Shown one piece after another: positions 1-8,201 of a stretch of DNA of 64,000 nucleotides. Position 1 is the first letter of the stretch, and every line of letters begins with the position of its first letter. Source of the stretch: Mesorhizobium carmichaelinearum (GTDB lineage: Bacteria > Pseudomonadota > Alphaproteobacteria > Rhizobiales > Rhizobiaceae). The notes under the pieces were generated by a model. That model had not been told where the DNA came from and made no database searches. It worked only from the letters and a program-made list of their open reading frames with translations. The translations under genes and the position numbers were made by a program. The stretch lies in assembly GCF_900199455.1 (NCBI RefSeq), contig NZ_FZQR01000007.1:62001-126000 (forward strand). The letters run 5' to 3'.

Positions 1-1
1 G

Positions 2-166
2 TTCCTGTCGAAAGTGCCGAAGGGGCGCTTCGAGGCCGCGACCGGCCCGGCGACCTTGTGTGGGGTTGGCGTCAATATTTCCGATCGTACCGGACTGACC
101 GAGAAGATCGCGCCGTTTCGTCGCGGGCCGAGACTCGAAGAAACGGCTCCGTCCTTCTGGTCGTGA
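2..166 (+). CDS. 3' end of an unrecognised gene (partial)
   Basis: An open frame enters from the left edge and runs 54 codons to TGA at 164-166. The visible part contains GVGVNISDRTG and ends in APSFWS. I do not recognise the family and there is too little sequence for a domain call. The other two forward frames make less protein-like sequence. TerC starts 78 bases downstream, so co-transcription is possible but not shown. Confidence 0.45.
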   Translation, partial: FLSKVPKGRFEAATGPATLCGVGVNISDRTGLTEKIAPFRRGPRLEETAPSFWS

Positions 167-244
167 CATTGATATAGGCGCGCGCAGTACCTAACTGCCG
201 ACGACATCTGCTTCAGATCGTTAAAAGAGGGGACAACGACCTCC

Positions 245-1012
245 ATGCAGCTTATCGATTTTCTTGCGCCGCATTTTCAATTCGTTTCCGATCCAACGGC
301 CTGGGTCGCCTTGCTGACACTGGTGGTGCTGGAAATTGTGCTCGGCATCGACAATCTGATCTTCATCTCGATCCTGACCAACAAACTGCCGGAGGCGCAG
401 CGTGCTCGCGCCCGCCGGCTCGGCATTTCGGCGGCGCTGGTCATGCGGCTGGTGCTGCTCGCCACCATCTCGATCATCGTCCAGCTGACGACGCCGGTGT
501 TCACCGCCTTCGGCCATGGCTTCTCCTGGCGCGACCTGATCCTGATCGCCGGCGGCCTGTTCCTGGTCTGGAAGGCGACCAAGGAAATCCATCACACGGT
601 CGATCCCGACGATCATCAGGATACGATGCTGGGCGGAACGCTGCAGATCAGCCTGGCCGGCGCGATCTTCCAGATCCTGCTGCTCGACCTCGTCTTCTCG
701 ATCGATTCCATCATCACCGCCGTCGGCATGACCGACGAGATCGCAATCATGTACATCGCCGTGATCGTGGCCGTCACCGTGATGATGCTGGCGGCCGGGC
801 CGCTCGCCAACTTCATCGCCAAGAATCCCAGCATCGTCATGCTAGCTCTGGGCTTCCTGCTGATGATCGGCATGACGCTGATCGCCGACGGCATGGGTTA
901 TCACGTGCCCAAGGGCTACATTTACGCGGCGATGGGCTTCTCGGCGCTGGTCGAAGGGCTCAACATGCTGGCGCGGCGGCGCAAGAAAGCGAGAACCGGC
1001 GACGGGCACTGA
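245..1012 (+). CDS. TerC family integral membrane protein
   Basis: 255-residue inner-membrane protein with about seven hydrophobic segments. It shows the internally duplicated acidic motif of the TerC superfamily: E30 with GIDN at 34-37 in the first half, and D148 with SIDS at 152-155 in the second. TerC proteins are linked to tellurite resistance and, in better-studied members, metal-ion efflux (for example manganese); the substrate here is not known. A GAGGGGAC ribosome site lies upstream of ATG 245. Stand-alone gene; the next genes form a toxin-antitoxin pair. Confidence 0.93.
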   Translation: MQLIDFLAPHFQFVSDPTAWVALLTLVVLEIVLGIDNLIFISILTNKLPEAQRARARRLGISAALVMRLVLLATISIIVQLTTPVFTAFGHGFSWRDLILIAGGLFLVWKATKEIHHTVDPDDHQDTMLGGTLQISLAGAIFQILLLDLVFSIDSIITAVGMTDEIAIMYIAVIVAVTVMMLAAGPLANFIAKNPSIVMLALGFLLMIGMTLIADGMGYHVPKGYIYAAMGFSALVEGLNMLARRRKKARTGDGH

Positions 1013-1047
1013 GCGTTGGTACGCGGCCGCGCCGGCTATAGTTTGGG

Positions 1048-1075
1048 TTGACTCTTACCAAATTGTACATACACT
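1048..1075 (+). promoter_or_regulatory. Candidate promoter of the brnTA pair
   Basis: TTGACT (1048-1053) and TACACT (1070-1075) are 16 nt apart, close to a sigma-70 promoter. Two direct ATTGTA copies (1062-1067 and 1076-1081) overlap it and could bind the BrnA autorepressor. Prediction from sequence only. Confidence 0.4.
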
Positions 1076-1097
1076 ATTGTAAATCGATGGTGCGCTT

Positions 1098-1385
1098 TTG
1101 CAGTTTGAATGGGATCCTGAGAAGGCTAGGCGCAATCTCGCTAAGCACGGTATCGCGTTCGATCTCGCTCAGAAGATTTTCGATGATCCGCTTCATCTCA
1201 TCGTGCCTGACCGGTTTGAAGATGGTGAGCAACGATGGCACGCGATCGGGATGATCGAGGCTGTGGTGGTGTTGCCGGTTGTCCATACCTACCCAGACTA
1301 CGAAAATGAGCAGCGGGTTCGGATCATTGGTGCGCGGAAAGCGACGCCGCATGAAAGGAGGCGCTATGAGCAGGAAGGGCCTTAG
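1098..1385 (+). CDS. brnT: BrnT family type II toxin (RNase)
   Basis: 95 residues. It has the BrnT N-terminal pattern (FEWDPEKARRNLAKHGI), in which a lysine-histidine-glycine segment follows a conserved WDP, and the C-terminal ARKATPHERRRYE basic tail. Characterised BrnT is a RelE-fold ribonuclease that inhibits translation and is neutralised by BrnA. The start must be TTG 1098, because an in-frame stop lies at 1080-1082 and no ATG or GTG occurs between. It overlaps brnA by 20 bases, the usual toxin-first order. Confidence 0.88.
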   Translation: MQFEWDPEKARRNLAKHGIAFDLAQKIFDDPLHLIVPDRFEDGEQRWHAIGMIEAVVVLPVVHTYPDYENEQRVRIIGARKATPHERRRYEQEGP

Positions 1386-1653
1386 TCAGGATCAGCGCAA
1401 CCAGCTCGCCAAGCTGGCCGAGTTGCCTGATCGTGAGATTGATACTTCCGACATCCCGGAGGCTCCGGCTGAGAACTGGATTCATGCCCGTCGCGGGCAT
1501 CTCTATCGACCACTCAAGCAGCCGGTGACCATTCGGCTTGATGCTGACGTGCTATCCTGGTTCAAGGAGCAAGTCGGAGGAGGTGGCTACCAGACCGAAA
1601 TCAATCGCGTGCTCCGCCACCATGTGATCGAACAGGAAAAGCGTCGATCCTGA
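1366..1653 (+). CDS. brnA: BrnA family antitoxin
   Basis: 95 residues. The C-terminal half carries a ribbon-helix-helix-like segment beginning VTIRLDADVLSWFKEQ and ending INRVLRHHV, as in BrnA, which dimerises, binds BrnT and represses the operon. The ATG at 1366 is preceded by AAAGGAGG (1354-1361), a strong ribosome site lying inside brnT. A longer upstream reading exists in this frame but has no better start and would overlap brnT further. Confidence 0.88.
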   Translation: MSRKGLSQDQRNQLAKLAELPDREIDTSDIPEAPAENWIHARRGHLYRPLKQPVTIRLDADVLSWFKEQVGGGGYQTEINRVLRHHVIEQEKRRS

Positions 1654-1659
1654 GCCGGT

Positions 1660-2127
1660 TCAGTTGGCCGCCACACCCTTCGGGTGGCGGTCGCCGATTA
1701 GGCCCAGCGTCAGGCCTTGTTCCAGCCAGGCCTTGGCGCCGGCCAGTACCAGCGTGAAGCCACCGGTCGAGCCGATCGCTTCTTTCACCTGTTCATCGGC
1801 CGTGCCGGCGAAGCCGAAGTTCCGGACCTCGAGAAAGGTCGCATCATCAGGCATTTCGGTGAAGGTCCAGATCACCGTGGTCGGTGGATCGCTCCATTGC
1901 ATGACGATCTTCTCGTCCTTGATGATCTCGCTGACGTTGGCCGTCGTCGAGACGCCATACATGCGCCACTCCCAGCGAACCGCCTTGCCGCTGTCGAGCC
2001 GGCCGCTGCCGTGGGTGAACCAGAATTTGGTGGTGATGGCCGGATCGACAATGGCCTCGAACACTTCGGCGACCGGCCGCCGGATCAGCATGCCGGCTTC
2101 GGCTGTGGGCGTTTCGCGGATTTCCAT
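1660..2127 (-). CDS. SRPBCC (AHSA1-like) domain protein
   Basis: 155 residues of the SRPBCC/AHSA1 fold: VAEVFEAIVDPAITTKFWF near the N-terminus and a late amphipathic helix (TLVLAGAKAWLEQG). Proteins of this type form a hydrophobic cavity; many in bacteria are of unknown ligand and sit beside ArsR regulators. ATG 2127 lies 8 bases after the stop of the upstream paralogue, so the two form an operon. The in-frame extension upstream of 2127 lies in the neighbour and was not used. Confidence 0.8.
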   Translation of the reverse strand: MEIRETPTAEAGMLIRRPVAEVFEAIVDPAITTKFWFTHGSGRLDSGKAVRWEWRMYGVSTTANVSEIIKDEKIVMQWSDPPTTVIWTFTEMPDDATFLEVRNFGFAGTADEQVKEAIGSTGGFTLVLAGAKAWLEQGLTLGLIGDRHPKGVAAN

Positions 2128-2135
2128 GGGAACTC

Positions 2136-2618
2136 TCAAACATTGGACTCGTTGGCAGGTTCGCCCTTCATCTCGCTGCGGTAATAGCCGTCGCGCAGAT
2201 TGATGCCGTATTCGACATAGGCCTTCATGCAGGCCAGCATCTGCGACCAGCCCTCGCAGTTGAGGTAGGATTTCTTCAAGCCGACCGCGCCTTCCTGCCA
2301 GCCGCTTTCGGCGATGGTGACGAAGGTGCCGCCATCGTCGAGTGGCTCGAAATTCATCTCGATGCGCGTCTTGTAGGCCGGCTTGCCGTCGGCGTCGGTG
2401 GCATCCCAGCGCAGCACGATGCGGCTGTCCTTGACCACTTCGTCGACCTCGACCGGTACCTTGCCCCACCAGACGACACTAGTGCCGGTTTGCAGCGGCG
2501 CGCTGGCGCCGCCGACGGTGGTGAAATAGCCGCTCAGCTTCTTCGGATTGACGACGGCGTCGAAGACTTCGGCGACCGGTTTGCCGATGCGGCCGGAGAC
2601 CCTGAATCCAAGAGACAT
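2136..2618 (-). CDS. SRPBCC (AHSA1-like) domain protein
   Basis: 160 residues, related in fold to the next gene (VAEVFDAVVNPKKLSGYF motif early, then a beta-rich centre and a C-terminal helix around YLNCEGWSQMLACMKAYVE). ATG 2618 is chosen over 2645 because AAGGAG sits about 10 bases before it. First gene of a two-gene operon divergent from an ArsR regulator whose probable operator lies in the shared spacer. This ArsR-SRPBCC pairing is common in soil bacteria; the ligand is unknown. Confidence 0.8.
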   Translation of the reverse strand: MSLGFRVSGRIGKPVAEVFDAVVNPKKLSGYFTTVGGASAPLQTGTSVVWWGKVPVEVDEVVKDSRIVLRWDATDADGKPAYKTRIEMNFEPLDDGGTFVTIAESGWQEGAVGLKKSYLNCEGWSQMLACMKAYVEYGINLRDGYYRSEMKGEPANESNV

Positions 2619-2651
2619 ATCCACAGCTCCTTGCTTGATCGGCACAACGAT

Positions 2652-2671
2652 ATGTTATAGAAATATAACAT
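2652..2671. promoter_or_regulatory. Perfect 8-bp inverted repeat, probable ArsR operator
   Basis: ATGTTATA (2652-2659), spacer GAAA, TATAACAT (2664-2671). The repeat sits between the divergent SRPBCC operon and the ArsR gene. Its right arm covers the first two bases of the ArsR ATG, so binding would block both transcription units. AT-rich palindromes of this kind are typical ArsR-family sites. Confidence 0.65.
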
Positions 2672-2993
2672 GTCAAGCCGATCCCAGGACGACAATGTTT
2701 TCAAAGCGCTGGCGCATCCGCGCCGGCGCGAAATGCTGGATCAGCTGAAGGATGAGCCAAAGACCACCGGCATGCTGTGCGATGTCTTTCCCAACATCGA
2801 CCGCTGCACCGTCATGTTGCACCTCAAGGTGCTGGAGGAGGCGGAGCTGATCGTTGCGCGCCGCGACGGACGCGAACGCTGGAACCATCTCAATGCGCTG
2901 CCGATCAAGCAGATCCATGACCGCTGGATCAGCCAATATGCCGGCCATGCGCTCAGCATCATCGACCAGATGAAGTCCGATCTCGAAGCGTGA
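2670..2993 (+). CDS. ArsR-family transcriptional regulator
   Basis: 107-residue winged-helix protein (FKALAHPRRREMLDQL at the N-terminus, helix-turn-helix around TTGMLCDVFPNIDRCTVMLHLKVLEEAELI). There are only two cysteines (C53, C61) and no clear metal-binding motif, so it probably senses something other than metal or acts without a ligand. ATG 2670 has no ribosome site and lies in its own operator, suggesting a leaderless mRNA. Likely represses the divergent SRPBCC operon and itself. Confidence 0.85.
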   Translation: MSSRSQDDNVFKALAHPRRREMLDQLKDEPKTTGMLCDVFPNIDRCTVMLHLKVLEEAELIVARRDGRERWNHLNALPIKQIHDRWISQYAGHALSIIDQMKSDLEA

Positions 2994-3206
2994 GTGCTTG
3001 CAGACATCCTTGTTGGTTGCCCGCAGCACGGCGCGGCTGGACGAATTGAGCCGATTTATCTATAAGCCGGCCATTCCGACAGAGAACGCCGTGCTTCCGC
3101 GGGTTGCAGCTCGGACGCTCTGAAATTTTGAATTCGAGCATTTTGCAAGGGCGAGGTGATCCACCTGGCTGCGAAATGCTCTAGCCGAGAACACGACAGG
3201 GGTGCC

Positions 3207-3956
3207 ATGGCTGGCCATTCACAGTTCAAGAACATCATGCACCGCAAGGGCCGTCAGGACGCGGTGCGGTCGAAAATGTTTTCCAAGCTGGCGCGCGAAA
3301 TCACCGTCGCCGCCAAGAGCGGCACACCCGACCCATCGATGAATCCACGCCTGCGACTGGCCATCCAGAACGCCAAGGCGGTGTCGATGCCGAAGGACAA
3401 CATCCAGCGCGCCATCAACAAGGCCTCGATGGGCGATGCCGAGAACTATGAGGCGGTGCGCTATGAAGGCTATGGCCCAGGTGGCGTCGCCGTCATCGTC
3501 GAGGCCTTGACCGACAACCGCAACCGCTCGGCGTCGAATGTCCGCGCGGCCTTCACCAAGGCCGGTGGCGCGATGGGCGAAACCGGATCGGTGTCCTTCA
3601 TGTGGGACCGTGTCGGTGAGATCTATTACCCGGCATCGGCCGGCAGCGCCGACAAGGTCATGGAAGCGGCGATCGAAGCCGGCGCTGACGACGTGGAAAG
3701 CGACGAGGAAGGCCACACGATCTATTGTGCTTTCGAGAATCTCGGCGAGGTGTCGAAGGCGCTGGAAGCCGCGCTCGGCGAGGCGGAATCGGTGAAACTG
3801 ATCTGGCGGCCGCAGAACAATGTTCCGGTCGACGAGGAACGGGCGCAATCGCTGATGAAGCTGGTCGCCACGCTCGAGGATGACGATGACGTGCAGAGCG
3901 TCTACGCCAACTTCGAGGTCGATGACGAGACACTGGCCAAGCTCAGCGCGGCCTGA
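3207..3956 (+). CDS. yebC: YebC/PmpR family protein
   Basis: 249 residues, full family length. It begins with the diagnostic [15 protein letters not shown] and carries [22 protein letters not shown] in the middle. YebC/PmpR was first described as a transcriptional regulator and more recently as a factor that helps ribosomes at proline stretches. ATG 3207 is the family start; the longer frame from 3156 was not used. In many relatives yebC lies next to ruvC, here the two are about 31 kb apart. Confidence 0.95.
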   Translation: MAGHSQFKNIMHRKGRQDAVRSKMFSKLAREITVAAKSGTPDPSMNPRLRLAIQNAKAVSMPKDNIQRAINKASMGDAENYEAVRYEGYGPGGVAVIVEALTDNRNRSASNVRAAFTKAGGAMGETGSVSFMWDRVGEIYYPASAGSADKVMEAAIEAGADDVESDEEGHTIYCAFENLGEVSKALEAALGEAESVKLIWRPQNNVPVDEERAQSLMKLVATLEDDDDVQSVYANFEVDDETLAKLSAA

Positions 3957-4051
3957 GTTTCTGACCGTCACACGGAAGTGTGTAGGCGAACGCCATAGCC
4001 AAGGACTCCCCACCCAACTTATAGATCAGTCAGTTGTCGGCGGGAGGTGAG

Positions 4052-4816
4052 ATGACTGGCGAAGGGATGGAGCATGCCTCTGCGATGGCTTGGCCTCGCC
4101 GCGGTGGCTTCTGGCGTCGGTTCCTTGCTTCGTTTATCGACTACCTTGTCGTGCTGATACCCCTCTATTTTCTGGGGGCTGGCTTGTTCCCGCTGACCGA
4201 CGGTGGGGTGAAAGGTCACTTCTGGCTGTTAAAAGTATGCAGTTCGGCCAAGGTGCATGGCGGTCCGTCGCTTGAATTTTGGCAGGTGTGCAGGTCGTCT
4301 CAATTCAGCTTTCCAATAGCCGATTGGGCAGTCGGCACCCAATTTGCAAACCTCGAGACGGTTTCGATCGATCTTAATTCGAAGGGGAATTTTCGACCTG
4401 CGGCATTGGATCTGGGTTTCCCCCAGTTACCCGCTCTGGCGATCTATCTTCTTGTCATGGAGATGGCCTTGGGCCGATCAGTCGGTAAGCGGGCTTTGGT
4501 GCTCGTCGTGTATGACGAGAATAACTGGCAGAGAAGAGGCTTGCCCTTGCAAAAGGCGTTTCGTCGACAGGTGATCAAGTTTCTCGGCGCTTTCCCCCTC
4601 GTACTGACGGGAGCCTGGTCTGCCTTTCAGGCCTGGGGGAGCGTTCCGGGACCTGCGCCGAGCTATTCCTGGTTGGAATTCGTGACTGCCTTCGTCGCGT
4701 TTGGCTTGGCTTTGATCTGGCCGCTCTGGATCGGAATATCGATAGCGTTGGGCCATGAGCCGATCCATGATCGGATAGCCGGCACAACCGTTCGCACCCG
4801 CGAGACACATGAATGA
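4052..4816 (+). CDS. RDD family membrane protein
   Basis: 254 residues. It opens with FWRRFLASFIDYLVVLIPLYF, containing the Arg and Asp of the RDD domain in transmembrane helix 1, and has GRSVGKRALVLVV at the start of the central segment, another family signature. An unusually long extra-membrane loop (about residues 52-120) separates helices 1 and 2. ATG 4052 follows GGAGGTGA (4043-4050); ATG 4067 is an alternative. Function of RDD proteins is mostly unknown, with some reported as ion exchangers. Its stop overlaps the next start (ATGA). Confidence 0.8.
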   Translation: MTGEGMEHASAMAWPRRGGFWRRFLASFIDYLVVLIPLYFLGAGLFPLTDGGVKGHFWLLKVCSSAKVHGGPSLEFWQVCRSSQFSFPIADWAVGTQFANLETVSIDLNSKGNFRPAALDLGFPQLPALAIYLLVMEMALGRSVGKRALVLVVYDENNWQRRGLPLQKAFRRQVIKFLGAFPLVLTGAWSAFQAWGSVPGPAPSYSWLEFVTAFVAFGLALIWPLWIGISIALGHEPIHDRIAGTTVRTRETHE

Positions 4817-5139
4817 CCCACTCGGAGAAACCTCGGATCGTCATCACCTATTGCACGCAGTGCCAATGGCTGTTGCGTGCCGGCTGGATGGCGCAGGAGC
4901 TGCTGTCCACCTTCGGCACCGATCTCGGCGAAGTGACGCTGGTACCCGGCACCGGCGGCATCTTCACCATCTCCTGCAACGATATTCTCATCTGGGACCG
5001 CAAGCGCGACGGCGGCTTTCCGGACGCGGCAAAGCTGAAGCAGCTGGTACGCGACGTGATCGACCCCGATCGCGATCTCGGTCATTCCGACCGCAAAGGT
5101 CACACGTCAAAAGGACACACGCAAAAAGACCCCGCCTGA
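4813..5139 (+). CDS. SelT/SelW/SelH family (Rdx) protein
   Basis: 108 residues with the Rdx pattern: beta strand IVITYCTQCQWLLRAGWMAQEL containing a CxxC redox motif (C14, C17), then a GGIFTISCN strand and IWDRKRDGGFPDAAKLKQLVRD. Cysteines replace selenocysteine, as in most bacterial members. The family is thioredoxin-like and thought to take part in thiol redox control. The ATGA overlap with the RDD gene implies translational coupling. The C-terminal tail is basic, Gly/His-rich and probably disordered. Confidence 0.88.
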   Translation: MTHSEKPRIVITYCTQCQWLLRAGWMAQELLSTFGTDLGEVTLVPGTGGIFTISCNDILIWDRKRDGGFPDAAKLKQLVRDVIDPDRDLGHSDRKGHTSKGHTQKDPA

Positions 5140-5212
5140 GCGGAGCCTTTTGCGTTCATCGGCTGCTTTGTTTGACGCGATTCCCAAGGGAAAGCGCTAG
5201 GCGCTTTTCCCG

Positions 5213-5245
5213 GGAAAACCGCTGCACACTTTTCCTGGAATTGCT
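5213..5245. repeat. Intergenic mosaic repeat, family 2, copy 1
   Basis: 33-nt unit beginning GGAAAACCGC and ending CCTGGAATTGCT, nearly identical to units at 19040-19072 and 62903-62935. It contains a GGGAAAA/TTTTCC foldback. An additional palindrome (AAAGCGC/GCGCTTT) precedes it at about 5191-5206. It follows the SelT gene and precedes the convergent DUF1772 stop. Confidence 0.7.
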
Positions 5246-5247
5246 TT

Positions 5248-5724
5248 CTATAGCAGTGCGAAGATAAAGCAGGCCATCGCCACGATGGCGGTGACGGTGC
5301 GGACGTGGTTCCACATCACCCATTGGCTCAGATGGTTCGCCCACACGGCGGCGCCATTGCTGCTGGCCGGGTCGACGGCGGCAAGCGCATCATTGAGCGG
5401 CACGTTGAAGACCATGGTCACAATCGGATTGCCGACGAAATAGATCACGGCGCCGGCGAGCAGCCAATAGGTGCCCAACTGGCTCCAGCCCAAGAGAGCA
5501 GCGGCAATGAGCACGAGGCAGATGAGGCCGGTGCCGAAAAGTGCCGTCATGAAAGTCGGCGTGATAACCGTGATGTTGATCGAATTCATCGCCGCGATGC
5601 CGCTCGGGACGGGCAGTCGGGCAAGTGCTGCCATGACGAAGTTGGAAAAGGCGAAGAACACGCCGCCGACGACGCCCGAGCCGATTGCGGCGATGATGGT
5701 GAGGGCGGGAACAAGCTTGGTCAT
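5248..5724 (-). CDS. DUF1772 (anthrone oxygenase-like) membrane protein
   Basis: 158 residues with four predicted transmembrane helices. DUF1772 hallmarks are visible: GVFFAFSNFVMAAL in helix 1, an AMNSINITVITPTFM segment, and a final W..HVRT motif before the last helix. Relatives are often annotated anthrone oxygenase-like, but the bacterial reaction is not established. ATG 5724 is one base from the stop of the upstream NAD(P)-binding gene, so the two are an operon likely controlled by the divergent TetR regulator. Confidence 0.83.
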   Translation of the reverse strand: MTKLVPALTIIAAIGSGVVGGVFFAFSNFVMAALARLPVPSGIAAMNSINITVITPTFMTALFGTGLICLVLIAAALLGWSQLGTYWLLAGAVIYFVGNPIVTMVFNVPLNDALAAVDPASSNGAAVWANHLSQWVMWNHVRTVTAIVAMACFIFALL

Positions 5725-5725
5725 T

Positions 5726-6553
5726 TCAGTTGCTCCAGATGCCGGTTGCGGCGGTTTCGGTTGCGTAGGCGGAAAAGTCTTTCGGCGCACGGCCAAGCAC
5801 GCGCTGGACGCCGTCGGTGAGCGACTCGTTGCGGCCGTCGAGCACCTGGGTGAACAGCTCATCGAGCAGCCAGACGATTTCGGGTGGAAGTTCGTACGAC
5901 GCGACAGCGGCCGTGAACTCGTCATGCGAAATTCTGACAAAGCGGATGTCGCGTCCTGCCGCCTTGGCAATTTCGGCGACCGCGTCGGCGAAGCTCAACA
6001 GCCGCGGCCCGGTGAGCTCATAGAGCTGGCTGATATGACCGGGCTCAGTCAGCACCGCTTCGGCGGCGTCGGCGATGTCGTCGACATCGACAAAGGGTTC
6101 GCCGACAGACCCGACCGGCAGTGCCACCTCGCCCGCCAGCAGCGGCTCGATAAGAAAGCCTTCGCTGAAATTCTGCGAGAACCACGCGCAGCGCAGGATC
6201 GTCCAGTCGGCACCGGAAGCTTTCAGCATCTCTTCGGCGCGCTGCGCCTCGTGCTCGCCGCGGCCCGACAAAAGCACCAGCCGGCGAACGCCATGCCGCA
6301 CGGCAAGGCGGGCGAAGGCATCGATCACTTCGGCGGCGCCCGGCACGGCGATGTCGGGATAGTAGCTGATGTAGACCGCGCTGACGCCCTCGAGTGCAGG
6401 AGCCCAGCTTGCGGGGGCTTCCCAGTCGAAGCGCGGCGTGGCGGAACGGGAGCCGATCCGTACCGGAATGCCGCGCGCCGTCAGCCGCTCGGCGAGACGG
6501 CGGCCGGTCTTGCCGGTGCCGCCGAGGATCAGGATTGGTTTGGTGTCGGTCAT
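5726..6553 (-). CDS. NmrA-like NAD(P)-binding protein
   Basis: 275-residue atypical short-chain dehydrogenase. The nucleotide motif GGTGKTGRR lies near residues 11-19 and the protein lacks the classic YxxxK catalytic pair, as in NmrA/TMR-like sensors and quinone reductases. It runs in an operon with the DUF1772 gene and diverges from a TetR regulator 124 bases away. A role in handling a reactive or aromatic compound is plausible but inferred from context. Confidence 0.82.
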   Translation of the reverse strand: MTDTKPILILGGTGKTGRRLAERLTARGIPVRIGSRSATPRFDWEAPASWAPALEGVSAVYISYYPDIAVPGAAEVIDAFARLAVRHGVRRLVLLSGRGEHEAQRAEEMLKASGADWTILRCAWFSQNFSEGFLIEPLLAGEVALPVGSVGEPFVDVDDIADAAEAVLTEPGHISQLYELTGPRLLSFADAVAEIAKAAGRDIRFVRISHDEFTAAVASYELPPEIVWLLDELFTQVLDGRNESLTDGVQRVLGRAPKDFSAYATETAATGIWSN

Positions 6554-6677
6554 GGGGGTTTCCTTTGTTTAAAAACATGAGCAATCCTCACATTTGCAAA
6601 ACGTGATAAACCCTCGTATTTTGCGAGTCAAGCCATTTCCCCGGCGATTTTGCCGAATGCGTTGTTGGAGACAGTCC

Positions 6678-7307
6678 ATGGAAGGCACGCCGGCCAATGA
6701 GCAGATCGCTTCGCCACGGCGGGCGCCAAGCCAGCAGCGCAGCCGCGAGCGGGTGGAGCGCATGCTGGCCGCGGCCTCGGCGCTGATCACCGAGCAAGGC
6801 AGCGACGCCATGCGCATGGGCGAAGTCGCGGAACGGGCAGGGGTGTCGATCGGCTCGCTCTACCAGTTCTTTCCCGACAAGCGGGCGATCATCTGGGCAC
6901 TGGCCGAGCGCTACACGGCCGAAAGCCAGGCCTGTATCTCGGCGGCACTTGCCGATGTCAGTGATGTGGAAGGGCTGAACCAGGCTTTTTCGGAGCTGGT
7001 CGACATCTATTACGGGCTGTTCCTGGCCGAGCCGGTGATGCGCGACATCTGGTCGGGCACGCAGGCCGACAAGGCGCTACGCCAGCTCGAACTCGCCGAC
7101 AGTCGCGCCAATGCTGAATTCCTCGTGGCGGTGCTGAAACGCTTGCGTCCCGACGCCGATCCGGTCTCCCTGGAGACGACGGCGTTTCTCGTCTGGCAAA
7201 TGGGCGAGGCCGCGGTACGGCTGGCCATCTCGGTCGAGCGGCAGGAGGGAGACAGGCTGGTCGCCGCCTACAAGCGCATGGCGCTGCGGGAACTGACTGG
7301 AGACTGA
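6678..7307 (+). CDS. TetR/AcrR family regulator
   Basis: 209 residues. The N-terminal helix-turn-helix is clear (AASALITEQGSDAMRMGEVAERAGVSIGSLYQFFPDK). The all-helical C-terminus would hold the ligand pocket. ATG 6678 is preceded by TTGGAG; the in-frame extension to 6594 was rejected because it lacks a ribosome site and runs through the spacer. The spacer contains the palindrome TTTGCAAA (6593-6600), a possible operator. Probably represses the divergent oxidoreductase/DUF1772 operon. Confidence 0.87.
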   Translation: MEGTPANEQIASPRRAPSQQRSRERVERMLAAASALITEQGSDAMRMGEVAERAGVSIGSLYQFFPDKRAIIWALAERYTAESQACISAALADVSDVEGLNQAFSELVDIYYGLFLAEPVMRDIWSGTQADKALRQLELADSRANAEFLVAVLKRLRPDADPVSLETTAFLVWQMGEAAVRLAISVERQEGDRLVAAYKRMALRELTGD

Positions 7308-7337
7308 GTGACCCTACGCGTGTTCATTTTCCCGGTA

Positions 7338-7364
7338 TTATGGAGCAAACTCACCAAATATGAT
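7338..7364 (+). repeat. Left 27-nt boundary repeat of an accessory islet
   Basis: TTATGGAG, then NAAAN, then TCACCAAATATGAT. The same 27 nt occurs inverted at 10954-10980 with 25 matches. Both copies read from outside to inside, as terminal inverted repeats would. No obvious target duplication is seen outside them. Confidence 0.6.
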
Positions 7365-7508
7365 GATGTTTGCCGCAGTTTATGATGTCTACAATACCTG
7401 TAGCGTGGCGGGCGCGGCCTAATTTCATATTTCAGCCTTGAATCTGGGGCTTAGGAGGCCTAAACTATTCCCTGTTCGGGGAATGGTTTCCCTGAAGGAG
7501 CAATTATC

Positions 7509-8201
7509 ATGAATTACCTTTGCACGAAACACGAGGATCGAAATGGCTCGTTGGTCTCGCGCAATTTGCTATCGCTGAAGGAAGTTGTGACGCTGGCAGA
7601 CGTGTCGGAAAGGCGCGTGCGCAAGGATATTGAAACGGGAGTTCTTGCTGCACCTCGCTTCGTCCGGTTGGGAGATTCCAGGCTGGCATTTACCTGGAGT
7701 TACGTAGTGGTTTTGGCCGCTGTGTACGGGAATGAGTCCCTCACCGGCAAACTTCGAAAGCGAGCACTTTGCAAGCTTGACCAACTCAGGCCTGTTAACT
7801 GGACCGTAGCGCCAAGCTCAGATGGTGAGAACGCGCGATGGATATGCGCATATGACAAAAGGGCATCGGTCGATATCGATCTATACCTGAATATCGATCT
7901 AAGCAGGGTTGTTCACCGCGTTTCGCCGCGCCTTGAGGTGTACTGCACGGGTCTTTCGCGCGTGGAAGAAAAAGAAGACGTTTTGGGGGGTGAAGCTGTT
8001 TTTACGGGATCCCGGCTTTCAGTCTTGCATATCGGCAAGATGGTTGACGGTGGGGAGCGCGTTGAAAACATTCTGGAAGACTATCCATACCTGAACGAGG
8101 ACGACATCAAATTTGCGTCCTTGTATTACCGCGCGCATCCGCCGACTGGTCGGCCTCGCGCTAGCAGCGAGCCGGCCCATGATGAAAACCTTGTTGGATG
8201 A
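7509..8201 (+). CDS. DUF433 domain antitoxin-like protein
   Basis: 230 residues. The C-terminal quarter is a DUF433 domain (GGEAVFTGSRLSVLHIGKMVDGG followed by ILEDYPYLNEDDIKFA), found in antitoxins partnered with DUF5615 PIN-like toxins. The N-terminal region includes a MerR-like helix-turn-helix candidate (LSLKEVVTLADVSERRVRKDIETGVL), and a middle domain of unknown type. ATG 7509 has GAAGGAG eight bases upstream. Its 3' end overlaps the start of the frameshifted toxin reading frame. Base composition is more AT-rich than surrounding genes. Confidence 0.8.
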   Translation: MNYLCTKHEDRNGSLVSRNLLSLKEVVTLADVSERRVRKDIETGVLAAPRFVRLGDSRLAFTWSYVVVLAAVYGNESLTGKLRKRALCKLDQLRPVNWTVAPSSDGENARWICAYDKRASVDIDLYLNIDLSRVVHRVSPRLEVYCTGLSRVEEKEDVLGGEAVFTGSRLSVLHIGKMVDGGERVENILEDYPYLNEDDIKFASLYYRAHPPTGRPRASSEPAHDENLVG

